DNA of 15,586 nt from positions 1-15,586 of the forward strand of contig DASUZD010000287.1 in NCBI GenBank assembly GCA_036377055.1. The letters run 5' to 3'. Position numbers and translations under genes: made by a program. The stretch comes from DASUZD01 sp036377055. Its GTDB lineage: Bacteria > Actinomycetota > Thermoleophilia > Gaiellales > Gaiellaceae. Positions within the stretch are counted from its first letter, which is position 1; every line of letters starts with the position of its first letter. Below, piece after piece: positions 1 to 7,225 of this stretch. The notes beneath the pieces were generated by a model. It did no database searches. It had not been told where the DNA came from and saw nothing but the letters and a program-made list of their open reading frames with translations.

Positions 1-18
1 ATGCGCCGGTGACGACCG

Positions 19-3000
19 CTACTTGCAGAGGCGGACGGTCAGCCTGGCGCTCGCCGTGTCGCCGGCCGGGGTCTGCGCGACCGCCACGAGCGTGTGCTTC
101 CCGAGCTCGGCCTTGCCGGCCTTCCAGTCGGCGGCGTAGAGGCCGGCGCCGAATGACTTCCCGCGCGCGACCCCGCGCCCTGCCTCCCGGAAGTCGACCG
201 ACTTCACCTCCCCGGTCGCGCTCGCCGCGACGGCGAGCCGGATCGCGCCCCGCTTCAGGCACACGCTCGGATTCGGCAGCAGCCAGTCGACCGCAGGGCC
301 GTCCACGACCTGGAGCTTCACCGTCGCGAACTGCGTGTTCGGCATGATGTTCGCGCCGGTCGTGTTCACGTTCTTCGTCTCCTGGAAGTCGGAGGCGACG
401 AAGTCGGTCGTCGTGCGACTGCTGACGAGCGTCGGGGCCTGCGTCGGAAGCGGGAACAGCGCGAGCCCGCTGACCGGGTCGTACGCGGCCGCGCCGACCA
501 GCACGCGGCGGTAGCCGATCGCGAGCGAGAGCGGGTCGACGCCTGCGCCCGAGTCGAGGATGCGCGCGGCGATCGTCGGCCGGCCGCGGGCGACGCGCGT
601 CGTCAGCACCTTGATCCGCGGCGGCGTCACGTCGTTCACCCACGCGCGCAGCAGGTACTGGCCCGGCAGGTGCTGGCCCGTGAAGACGTCGCTGCCGGAG
701 TCGACCGCGACGTAGTACGCCTTCTGGCGCGGGAAAACCGCCGCTGCCGCGCCGACGTCGATCCGGTAGTCGAAGGTGAGCCCGTTCACGTCGACCGGCG
801 TGCCGGCGTACCCCTGGACGTCGTTCTCGTCGAGCGAGCCGAGCACCCACGGGTCGATCTGCGAGTTCTCCGACGCCGCCTCGACCGAGACGCCGACGTT
901 CGCCGCCGGCTCGTTCAGGTGCGTCACGTAGACCTGCTCGGCGCCGGACTCGTCCATCGGCTTGCCGACGTACGTCGCGGGCGGCCCGAACGGCTCGGAC
1001 GGGAAGCGGTAGACGTCCACGAGCGACGTGCCCGTGCGCGTGTCGCCGACCTGGAGCGGCTTCAGGTCGATCGGCTTCGCGCCCGCGAGCGCCGGCCTCG
1101 TGACGAGGAAGAGGTACGGGATCCGACGTGTCTCGGTCCCACGCCGCAGGACGACGAAGCCGTAGTCGTCTCCGGCGGCCGCTCCCGCGGTCGCGTGCGC
1201 GACGATCGGCACGTCCGCCTCGCCGCCCGGCGCTAGGTCGACCGTCGCGGGGAAGTCGAGCGTCGCGCCGGCGCTCGCCGACTGCGGGTCGAGCGCGAGC
1301 TGCCAGGTGCCCGCGCCGCCTCCCGCGTCGACGATCCGAACGAGCTGCGCGCTCGCCCGCGCGCCGCGGCTCACGTCGAGGTCCCCGTACGACAACGAGA
1401 CGGGGTCGGTGAACACGAGCGGGTTGTCGGCCCGGGGGAGGTTGACGAGGCCGCCGCCCTCGAGCACGACGGGCGCCTCCTTCGTCCTCGCCGTATCGGC
1501 CCACGCCGCGCCCGCGGTCGAGACGAGCGCCGACTTCACCTGCTGCGTCGTCCAGCCGGGATGCCGCTGGACGAGCAGCGCCGCCGCGCCGGCCACGTGC
1601 GGGGTGGCCATGCTCGTCCCGTCGAACACGGCGAACGGCGACCCTGCGAACTCCGGCAGCGTCGACGAGAGGATCTGGCCGCCCGGTGCCGAGACGTCCG
1701 GCTTCAGCAGGTGGCCGAAATCCGTCGGCCCGGCGGATGAGAAGCTCGTGACGATCCCGCTGCGCCCGTTCTGGATGTCGAGCGCGTCGCGGCCGATCCG
1801 GACCATCGTCCTGCCGCCGGTCGCGGCGAGGTATGCGCGAAGCCGCGCGCCGTCGAGGTCGGAGATCATCCCGGACGGAAGCGAGAGCTGGATCGGGATC
1901 GGGTTCGCGTTTCCGGAGCGGTTGTCGATCAGCACGATCCCGATCGCTCCCGCGGCCTCCGCGCGCGCCGACTTGGTCACGAACGCGCAGCGCCCGCGGA
2001 GGACGAGCGCGATCGCGCCGTCGAGCGAGTGCGCGGGCAGCGTCGCGACGGGCGCGTTCGGGTTCTGCGGCGGGCCGCAGAGGTACGGGTCGGCCGGCTG
2101 GCCGTTCGAGACGATCGAGGAGACGTCGACGAGCGGGTTGTCCGAGAACCCCCAGCTCGCGGGCGTCGCGAGGCCGTTCTCGATCGGGATCTGCTGCACC
2201 GAGTCGGGCGCGCCGGGCGCCGTCACGGTCAGCGCCGGCGTGAAGATGTGACTGTTCGTCACGGCCGCGACCGCGATCCCGGCCGGCGCCGTCCCCGGCG
2301 AGCCCGTCGAGCCGAGGCCGAAGTCGTCGCGGTCGTTGCCGGCGGCGATCACCGGGACGACGCCCGCGGCGGCGACGTTCCGCACCGTCTCGATCATCGC
2401 GTCGTTGACCGGATCGGACTCGGGCCCGCCGCCGGAGAAGTTGATCACGTTCATGCCGTCGGCCACGGCCGCCTCGAACGCGGCCACGATCTCGGGCGTG
2501 TTCGCGACGTTCCCGACCGGCGTCGGGACGGTGAAGACGCGGTAGTTGCCGATGTACGCGCGCGGCGCGACGCCCGAGAGGCCGGTCACGCTCGGATGGT
2601 CGCGGCCCGGCGGCGCCGTCGTGCCCTCGTCGCCTGCGGCGATGCCCGCGACGTGCGTGCCGTGGAACGACTCGGAGCGGTCGAGCGGCAGCTGGCCGGC
2701 CTTGCCGGAGCCGGGGCCGGGGAAGGCGCGCGCGACGATCACCTTCGGCGTCGTGAAGCTCTGGTCCCCGAGCGGGAAGCCCGCCGGATACGAATAGCCT
2801 GCCGGGCTGAAGAAGGGATTCGTCTGGTCGACGCCGTCGTCGACGACGCCGATCTTGACGCCGTCGCCACGGGCGCCGGTCGTCGCGTGCAGCACGTCCG
2901 CGCCGATCACCGACGGGCTGCGGTCGAGCGCGAGGGTGAAGCGCATGCTCGGATAGACCTTCGCGACGAAGCCGAGGCGGACGAGCTGGGGCAGGCGCCT

Positions 3001-3405
3001 CGCCGGCAGGCTGACGGTCAGGCCGTCGAGGACGATCCGGAAGCGGCGTGAGATCCGCGCCTCCGGGATCGCGCGCCGAAGCTGCGCCGCCGCTGCCCGC
3101 TGCGCCGCCGCGACGCGCGAGAGGTAGGCGCGGGAGGAGGCGGTGTGGACGTCCAAGCGCTGCGTCGCCGCCGCGCCGGCGAGCGTTCGTGCGCCGTAGG
3201 CCGCAGCGAGCGGCGGCAGCTTCAGCGTCACGATCACGCGAACGCGCCTGCTCGCGTGCCCGGCGGGGATCTGCACCGTGCCGGCGCGCAGGCGCGGCAG
3301 GGTCGTCTCGCCGAACGTTCGCTTGATGGGCCGAAGGGCTGCTCCGGCGGGAGCTACGGCGAGGAGCGCCGCCGCGAGGGCGATGAGAGCAGTCGCGCGG
3401 CGCAA
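19..3405 (-). CDS. Secreted subtilisin-like (S8) serine protease with PA insert
   Basis: This encodes a 1128-residue extracellular endopeptidase of the S8 (subtilase) family. An Ala/Leu-rich signal peptide covers residues 1-23. It is followed by an I9-like propeptide (about 50-155) that would act as inhibitor and chaperone. The catalytic triad is visible: Asp189 in VVDDGVD, His248 in HGTHVAG and Ser598 in GTSMATPHVAG. Asn357 in AAGND is the oxyanion-hole residue. A protease-associated (PA) domain is inserted at about 430-540, with Cys443 and Cys473 positioned for a disulfide. A Fn3-like beta domain follows at about 665-770, then roughly 280 residues without a clear match, then an Ig-like C-terminal domain bracketed by Cys1049 and Cys1127. 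No LPXTG or other anchor is seen, so the product is probably released. The start is TTG at 3405: it begins the signal peptide and has a -10-like hexamer 7 nt upstream. The family assignment is secure; the substrate is unknown. The gene is divergent from fabI over 39 bp. Confidence 0.95.
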   Translation of the reverse strand: MRRATALIALAAALLAVAPAGAALRPIKRTFGETTLPRLRAGTVQIPAGHASRRVRVIVTLKLPPLAAAYGARTLAGAAATQRLDVHTASSRAYLSRVAAAQRAAAAQLRRAIPEARISRRFRIVLDGLTVSLPARRLPQLVRLGFVAKVYPSMRFTLALDRSPSVIGADVLHATTGARGDGVKIGVVDDGVDQTNPFFSPAGYSYPAGFPLGDQSFTTPKVIVARAFPGPGSGKAGQLPLDRSESFHGTHVAGIAAGDEGTTAPPGRDHPSVTGLSGVAPRAYIGNYRVFTVPTPVGNVANTPEIVAAFEAAVADGMNVINFSGGGPESDPVNDAMIETVRNVAAAGVVPVIAAGNDRDDFGLGSTGSPGTAPAGIAVAAVTNSHIFTPALTVTAPGAPDSVQQIPIENGLATPASWGFSDNPLVDVSSIVSNGQPADPYLCGPPQNPNAPVATLPAHSLDGAIALVLRGRCAFVTKSARAEAAGAIGIVLIDNRSGNANPIPIQLSLPSGMISDLDGARLRAYLAATGGRTMVRIGRDALDIQNGRSGIVTSFSSAGPTDFGHLLKPDVSAPGGQILSSTLPEFAGSPFAVFDGTSMATPHVAGAAALLVQRHPGWTTQQVKSALVSTAGAAWADTARTKEAPVVLEGGGLVNLPRADNPLVFTDPVSLSYGDLDVSRGARASAQLVRIVDAGGGAGTWQLALDPQSASAGATLDFPATVDLAPGGEADVPIVAHATAGAAAGDDYGFVVLRRGTETRRIPYLFLVTRPALAGAKPIDLKPLQVGDTRTGTSLVDVYRFPSEPFGPPATYVGKPMDESGAEQVYVTHLNEPAANVGVSVEAASENSQIDPWVLGSLDENDVQGYAGTPVDVNGLTFDYRIDVGAAAAVFPRQKAYYVAVDSGSDVFTGQHLPGQYLLRAWVNDVTPPRIKVLTTRVARGRPTIAARILDSGAGVDPLSLAIGYRRVLVGAAAYDPVSGLALFPLPTQAPTLVSSRTTTDFVASDFQETKNVNTTGANIMPNTQFATVKLQVVDGPAVDWLLPNPSVCLKRGAIRLAVAASATGEVKSVDFREAGRGVARGKSFGAGLYAADWKAGKAELGKHTLVAVAQTPAGDTASARLTVRLCK

Positions 3406-3412
3406 GACGATC

Positions 3413-3418
3413 AGCGTA
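3413..3418 (-). promoter_or_regulatory. -10-like hexamer of the S8 protease gene
   Basis: Read on the minus strand this is TACGCT, ending 7 nt before the TTG start codon. There is no Shine-Dalgarno sequence in between. That spacing would put the transcription start at or next to the start codon, giving a leaderless mRNA. No convincing -35 is seen. The same hexamer precedes the PIG-L gene. Confidence 0.4.
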
Positions 3419-3432
3419 CCGCAACGCCGGAT

Positions 3433-3438
3433 TAGACT
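3433..3438 (+). promoter_or_regulatory. -10-like hexamer of fabI
   Basis: TAGACT is followed by 6 nt and then the GTG start of fabI at 3445, with no Shine-Dalgarno sequence. This is the arrangement expected for a leaderless transcript. It lies inside the 39-bp divergent gap shared with the protease gene, so the two promoters are nearly superimposed. No clear -35 is visible. Confidence 0.45.
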
Positions 3439-3444
3439 CGCGCG

Positions 3445-4221
3445 GTGGGCAGGTTCGACGGGAAGCGCGGCCTCGTCCTCGGCGTCGCGAACAAACGCTC
3501 GATCGCGTGGGCGATCGCGCGCAGGCTCGCCGACGAGGGCGCGGAGCTCGCGTTCACGTACCAGGGCGAGCGGATCGAGTCAGCCGTCCGCGACCTCGCG
3601 GGCAGCGTCTCGAGCCCGCTCGTGACCGCGTGCGACGTCCGAGCCGACGAGGACGTCGAGCGCGTCTTCTCCGAGGTCGCGGAGACCTTCGACGGCAAGC
3701 TCGAGCTGCTCGTGCATTCGGTCGCGTTCGCGGCCGCCGAGGACCTCGAGGGCCGCTTCACGGATACGCCGCGCGACCGCTTCTGGATGGCGCTCGACGT
3801 CAGCGCCTATTCACTCGTCGCCTGCGCCCGCGCCGCGGAGCCGCTCATGGACGCGGCGGGCGGCGGCTCGATCCTGACGATGACGTACCTCGGCGGCGAG
3901 CGCGCGGTGCCGCACTACAACGTGATGGGCGTCGCCAAGGCCACCCTGGACTCGTCGGTGCGCTACCTGGCGTGGGACCTCGGCGCCAAGAACGTCCGAG
4001 TGAACGCGATCTCGGCGGGCCCGGTGCGAACGCTCGCGGCGCGCTCGATCGCGGGCTTCCCGACGATGGAGGCAATCGTCGAGGAGCGCGCGCCGCTCCA
4101 CCGCCACATCGACGCGGACGACGTCGGCGCAGCCGCCGTGTTCCTCCTCTCCGACGACGCGCGAAACGTGACCGGGACGACGCTCTACGTCGACTCCGGG
4201 TACCACGCAATGGGCATGTAG
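3445..4221 (+). CDS. fabI: Enoyl-[acyl-carrier-protein] reductase (FabI)
   Basis: This encodes a 258-residue SDR-fold enzyme that reduces trans-2-enoyl-ACP with NAD(P)H, the last step of each type II fatty-acid elongation cycle in the cytoplasm. The FabI-type cofactor loop is present (GVANKRSIAWAIA, 13-25), as is the HSVAFA strand at 91-96. The active-site signature is Tyr148 in TYLGGERAVP, Tyr158 and Lys165 in YNVMGVAK, spaced as in E. coli Tyr146/Tyr156/Lys163. The substrate-loop motif AGPVRTLAA (191-199) and the C-terminal TGTTLYVDSGYHAMG are typical of FabI rather than of general SDRs. Length matches the family (about 255-262). The start is GTG at 3445, directly after a -10-like hexamer. 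It is the first gene of a plus-strand pair with the DUF998-like gene 34 bp downstream, though no functional link is evident. Confidence 0.96.
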   Translation: MGRFDGKRGLVLGVANKRSIAWAIARRLADEGAELAFTYQGERIESAVRDLAGSVSSPLVTACDVRADEDVERVFSEVAETFDGKLELLVHSVAFAAAEDLEGRFTDTPRDRFWMALDVSAYSLVACARAAEPLMDAAGGGSILTMTYLGGERAVPHYNVMGVAKATLDSSVRYLAWDLGAKNVRVNAISAGPVRTLAARSIAGFPTMEAIVEERAPLHRHIDADDVGAAAVFLLSDDARNVTGTTLYVDSGYHAMGM

Positions 4222-4255
4222 CGGACGGCCGCCTTCAAAGCAGGTTTGCTCATGG

Positions 4256-5008
4256 ATGCCATTCGCCATGCGGCAATGTCCGCGCTTCGACTGCGACGAT
4301 GCCGACATGGCCGTGCGTCACAGCCGCGCCCCGCTCGCCGTCGTGGCAGGCATGCTGGCGCCGCCATTTCTCGCCGCCGTCTTCATCGCGCTGACGATCG
4401 ATCAGCGCGCTTTTCTGGATGCGAGCGGCTGGTCGCCAGTCCGACGGACGCCGGTCGAGTGGCCGAGCGTGCTCTTGCTCGGACCTCACGGGTGGGCGGA
4501 GCAGGTCGCGTTCGTAGTCGCCGCCGCCCTCGAATTCATCTTCGCGATCGCGCTGCTGTCGCTGGCGCCGACCGGCACGGCGCGGCTCGGCGCGTTACTC
4601 GTCGGGGTCGCGGCGCTCGCGCTCGCGTTCATGGCGCTGAAGCCCGATCAACCGGACGTCGCGACCCGGACTTGGCACGATGCCGTCCATGATGGCGTTT
4701 ATCCGGTCATCCCACTGGCGTCGCTCGCGGCCGCCGCGGCGTTGGCGCTCGGTCTGCGACGCGCCGATCGCTGGCGGATCGCGGCGCGCGCTTCGGCGGC
4801 TGTCCTTCCGGCCGGCCTCGTCGTATTGGGTCTCGGCGCGATCGCCGCTGTTGCGCAGGTGACGCGCTATTTCCTGTTCGCGTCGCTGCTCATCTGGATC
4901 GAAGTGCTCGCCGTTAATGCGTGGCATCACCGCGTGCGGTCGGAGCTTGACGAAGTCGGTGGCAGTCGCAGAACACACACCAGCCGTCAGGCGCAGACGT
5001 CTGGGTAA
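4256..5008 (+). CDS. DUF998-like multi-pass membrane protein
   Basis: This is a membrane protein of up to 250 residues with about six predicted helices (roughly 26-48, 81-103, 110-128, 148-168, 178-201, 205-222). The paired histidines His141 and His145 in WHDAVHDGVYP before the fourth helix, together with the helix pattern, resemble DUF998 proteins, which have no assigned biochemical function. I make that assignment from memory of the family, with moderate certainty. The start is ambiguous. ATG 4256 gives a polar, Cys-containing leader that looks unlike coding sequence, while ATG 4307 (residue 18) starts just before the first helix and may be the true start. Neither has a good Shine-Dalgarno sequence. 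The gene probably reads through from fabI. Its last 22 bp overlap the end of the opposing gene, and its GC content appears lower than that of fabI. Confidence 0.75.
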   Translation: MPFAMRQCPRFDCDDADMAVRHSRAPLAVVAGMLAPPFLAAVFIALTIDQRAFLDASGWSPVRRTPVEWPSVLLLGPHGWAEQVAFVVAAALEFIFAIALLSLAPTGTARLGALLVGVAALALAFMALKPDQPDVATRTWHDAVHDGVYPVIPLASLAAAAALALGLRRADRWRIAARASAAVLPAGLVVLGLGAIAAVAQVTRYFLFASLLIWIEVLAVNAWHHRVRSELDEVGGSRRTHTSRQAQTSG

Positions 5009-6009
5009 CCCTCTTCACGCGCGGCACTGAGAGGGTTGGCGCGGCAATACCAGTTGACGCCGCTGCAGTGGCCGTCTCGGCAGATCGGCCTGTCCTTCGC
5101 GTCGTGAACGCAGCGGGCGATCTCGGCGTTCTCCATCGTCGCGTCGGCCTTCTGCAGAAAGCGCAGCGGTCCGGGATCGACGCCCGTCTCATCATCGATG
5201 TTCGGCGTGGGCGCGTCGACCGGCCGCACATGGACGGGATCATCGCCGTTGAGCAACTTCACTTTCGCGCCTTCGACGGCGACGTCGAGGACATAAACGC
5301 GCTGCGGGTCACCGCCCCATCCTTCACGGATCAAGAGCACAACGTCGCCAACGCTCACTCGCGGGTTCTTGAAGAAGCGGACGCCGGACGCGTAATCCTT
5401 GTTCGTGACAAGCACGACCGCCGTTAGAGCCAGCGTGGCGAAGAAGCAGGCGGTCTTGGCGGCGTCTGAATTGACGAGGGTGCCGATGGTCGAGGGCACG
5501 CCGAGGATCGCCCCTGACACGATGACGGTCGCCGCGAGTCGGTGGAAGTACCAAATCTTCGTCAGCCCGACGCGCTGTCCGTTCCCAACCGTCTCGCACG
5601 GCGCGGGGCCGGTCAGTCCCGCGAGACGCGGATGCACGTAGTACCAGTCGATTAGAGCCGAGACGAAGAGGCCGAGCGCGAAGACCACAATGCCGATCGC
5701 GATCGTGCCGAACACGACTCGCTGCCAGTCGACGGCACCCGTTAGCCACTGGACGATCGCAGCGGAGGCCAAGCCGATTACGCTCGCGACCGCCCATTGC
5801 GTCGCTACCCGCCGGTCGTCGGTCGCCCGGTGACGGCGCCGCGCGCGTCGCCTTCGTACCGCGTAGACGAAGATGTGCATCGCCGCGCCGTACAGCAGCA
5901 GGGCCGCGCTGAAGATCGTGGCAATCACCGCATGGCCGAAGATGCTGGTCATGACGAGGCCCCCCGCCAGGATCGCTGCGTAGCTCGTCAGTGAGAAGCG
6001 CGGCTCCAT
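4987..6009 (-). CDS. Six-helix membrane protein with Cys-rich C-terminal tail, unknown function
   Basis: I do not recognise this 340-residue protein. Hydrophobic segments lie at about 8-25, 28-50, 70-92, 98-122, 155-178 and 184-203. They are separated by a strongly basic loop (RRRRARRRHR, 52-61), which should face the cytoplasm, and by a DWYYVHPR motif at 121-128. After the last helix, residues 213-253 look beta-rich (NPRVSVGDVVLLIREG and onward) and could be a small SH3-like or MscS-like beta domain; this is only an impression. The tail carries Cys300, 310, 315, 322 and 339, which may bind a metal or form disulfides. The start is ATG 6009, with a good promoter ending 7 nt upstream. The gene is the core of a lower-GC patch (62% over 5281-5460), suggesting different ancestry. 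It stands alone, divergent from marR and overlapping the DUF998-like gene tail-to-tail. Confidence 0.85.
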   Translation of the reverse strand: MEPRFSLTSYAAILAGGLVMTSIFGHAVIATIFSAALLLYGAAMHIFVYAVRRRRARRRHRATDDRRVATQWAVASVIGLASAAIVQWLTGAVDWQRVVFGTIAIGIVVFALGLFVSALIDWYYVHPRLAGLTGPAPCETVGNGQRVGLTKIWYFHRLAATVIVSGAILGVPSTIGTLVNSDAAKTACFFATLALTAVVLVTNKDYASGVRFFKNPRVSVGDVVLLIREGWGGDPQRVYVLDVAVEGAKVKLLNGDDPVHVRPVDAPTPNIDDETGVDPGPLRFLQKADATMENAEIARCVHDAKDRPICRDGHCSGVNWYCRANPLSAAREEGYPDVCA

Positions 6010-6016
6010 GCGTCGA

Positions 6017-6046
6017 AAAATACGAAGCCCGCGGGGGTGGGTACAA
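6017..6046 (-). promoter_or_regulatory. Sigma-70-like promoter of the six-helix membrane protein gene
   Basis: On the minus strand, TTGTAC (6046-6041) and TATTTT (6022-6017) are separated by 18 bp. The -10 ends 7 nt before the ATG at 6009 and there is no Shine-Dalgarno sequence, so the transcript would be essentially leaderless. This is one of the two best promoter matches in the window. Confidence 0.6.
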
Positions 6047-6076
6047 GGAGGGAGCCGACGCAGACAAGTGCATCAT

Positions 6077-6105
6077 TTGTAAGAAATATTTCTAGTTGAT
6101 ACAGT
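6077..6105 (+). promoter_or_regulatory. Sigma-70-like promoter of the marR-response regulator unit
   Basis: TTGTAA (6077-6082) and TACAGT (6100-6105) are separated by exactly 17 bp. The -10 ends 8 nt before GTG 6114. The element is strikingly AT-rich against its surroundings. It excludes TTG 6096 as the marR start, because that codon lies upstream of the -10. A perfect palindrome sits in the spacer. Confidence 0.6.
6082..6093. promoter_or_regulatory. Probable MarR operator: 12-bp perfect palindrome
   Basis: AGAAATATTTCT is its own reverse complement. It overlaps the last base of the -35 and fills the first part of the spacer of the marR promoter. MarR-family dimers typically bind short AT-rich inverted repeats that overlap their own promoters, so autorepression is the natural reading. 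It also lies 36 bp upstream of the opposing promoter's -35, so it could influence the divergent membrane protein gene. The function is inferred; the palindrome is seen directly. Confidence 0.5.
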
Positions 6106-6113
6106 CTCGCGCC

Positions 6114-6611
6114 GTGGACGGGCGCTCCTCCCAGCTCGTGCGCTCCCGCGGCGCCGCGGTCGAAGAGTTGGCGGTCCTCCTCCCCAAGCACGCCGCTCTG
6201 TTCGTCCGTCTCCTTCGACAGCAGGTCCCCCTCGACGGCGCGTCGACCACGACGCTGCACATGCTCGCGCGGCTCGAGGAGCGCCCCTTCCGCGTTGGCG
6301 AGCTTGTGGAGACGGAGGGGCTCGCGCAGCCCACGGTGACGTTGCTCGTCGCCGAGGCCGAGGCGAGAGGCTGGGTCAAGCGGGTGCGGGACGCGGACGA
6401 CCGGCGGGTGGTGAACGTCCACATCACCGAGCAGGGGCGGCAGACGATCGAGGAAGGGCGGGCGCGGTTCCAGGCGGTGCTGGCAGACATCCTTGCGGGA
6501 CTGCCGGATGAAGAGCTCGAGCGTCTCCGCGGCGCGACGCAGACGCTCGGCGGGGTCACGGAAGCGCTCCAGGAACGAGGTGGTGGCGTGACCGCCGCGC
6601 GAGCCGCGTAG
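6114..6611 (+). CDS. MarR-family winged-helix transcriptional regulator
   Basis: This encodes a 165-residue DNA-binding regulator of the MarR family, whose members act as homodimers and usually repress nearby genes until a small ligand or oxidant releases them. The winged-helix domain spans about 45-110. The recognition helix region is GLAQPTVTLLVAEAEARG (69-86), and the family's wing signature DADDRRVVNVHITEQGR lies at 93-109. N- and C-terminal helices for dimerisation flank it. There is no cysteine in the protein, so an OhrR-type thiol switch is unlikely. GTG 6114 is chosen over TTG 6096 because TTG 6096 falls inside the promoter. The gene is probably autorepressed through the palindrome at 6082-6093. 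It is co-transcribed with the response regulator gene that starts 8 nt after its stop; the likely targets are these two genes and perhaps the divergent membrane protein. Confidence 0.92.
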   Translation: MDGRSSQLVRSRGAAVEELAVLLPKHAALFVRLLRQQVPLDGASTTTLHMLARLEERPFRVGELVETEGLAQPTVTLLVAEAEARGWVKRVRDADDRRVVNVHITEQGRQTIEEGRARFQAVLADILAGLPDEELERLRGATQTLGGVTEALQERGGGVTAARAA

Positions 6612-6619
6612 CGGTCTCG

Positions 6620-7225
6620 GTGGAGCCCGGCGTCTCCCTGCTGGTCGTAGACGACGATGCGATGGCGCGCGACTGGGTGCGCCTGGCGCTGCGCGGCACC
6701 GAGTTTCGCATCGTCGGGTACGCCGGGACGGCCGGCGAGGCGCTCGACCTCGCGGAGCGCCGCCGGCCGGAGCTCGTGCTGACCGACTACCGGCTCACGG
6801 ACTCCATCGGCACCGAGATCGTGCGGAACCTCCGCCGCCGCGGCGTCTCCGCGTCCGCGGTCGTGATGACGACGAATCAGGAGGCGGGCCTGAACGAGCT
6901 CGCTCGCGAGGCCGGCGCCCAGGGCACGTCGCTGAAGAGCGGCAACGTGAACGAGCTGCTCGAGACGCTGCGCACGGTGGCGCAGGGACAGACGTCGTGG
7001 GACCCGCGGCATCCGCGACGCGCTCCCGGCCGCGCCGCCCTCAGCCCTCGGGAGCGCGAGGTGATCAAGCTCGTCGCCGCGGGCGCCACGAACCGCGAGA
7101 TCGCGCAGGAGCTCGGCGTCAGCGAGGAGACGGTCAAGACGCTCCTCACGCGAACGTTCGACAAGCTCGGCGTCCGCCGCCGCGCGCAGGCCGTCGCCGC
7201 GGCGCACAACCTCGGGCTCCTCTAG
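6620..7225 (+). CDS. NarL/FixJ-family response regulator, no adjacent kinase
   Basis: This is a 201-residue two-domain transcription factor. The N-terminal receiver domain (about 6-120) has the acidic cluster Asp11-Asp13, phosphoacceptor Asp56 in VLTDYRL, the switch Thr84 in VVMTT and Lys106 in TSLKSG, so all residues needed for phosphorylation are present. The C-terminal LuxR-type helix-turn-helix (about 140-198) has the standard LSPREREVIKLVAAGATNREIA run and VSEETVKTLLTRTFDKLGV. The start is GTG 6620, 8 nt after the marR stop, so the two are almost certainly one transcript. No histidine kinase is in the window; the cognate kinase must be elsewhere or the protein is an orphan. Its stop codon shares a CTAG with the stop of the opposing DUF4328 gene. 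The family call is firm; the regulon is unknown. Confidence 0.94.
   Translation: MEPGVSLLVVDDDAMARDWVRLALRGTEFRIVGYAGTAGEALDLAERRRPELVLTDYRLTDSIGTEIVRNLRRRGVSASAVVMTTNQEAGLNELAREAGAQGTSLKSGNVNELLETLRTVAQGQTSWDPRHPRRAPGRAALSPREREVIKLVAAGATNREIAQELGVSEETVKTLLTRTFDKLGVRRRAQAVAAAHNLGLL

Noticed and set aside
3715..3735. Ala94 of FabI at the position of E. coli Gly93, where substitutions give triclosan resistance
   Set aside because: Ala occurs naturally at this position in triclosan-sensitive FabI proteins of other bacteria, so it does not indicate resistance.
6096..6113. TTG 6096 as start of the MarR gene
   Set aside because: It lies upstream of the -10 hexamer of a well-formed promoter. GTG 6114 just downstream gives a normal-length MarR protein.
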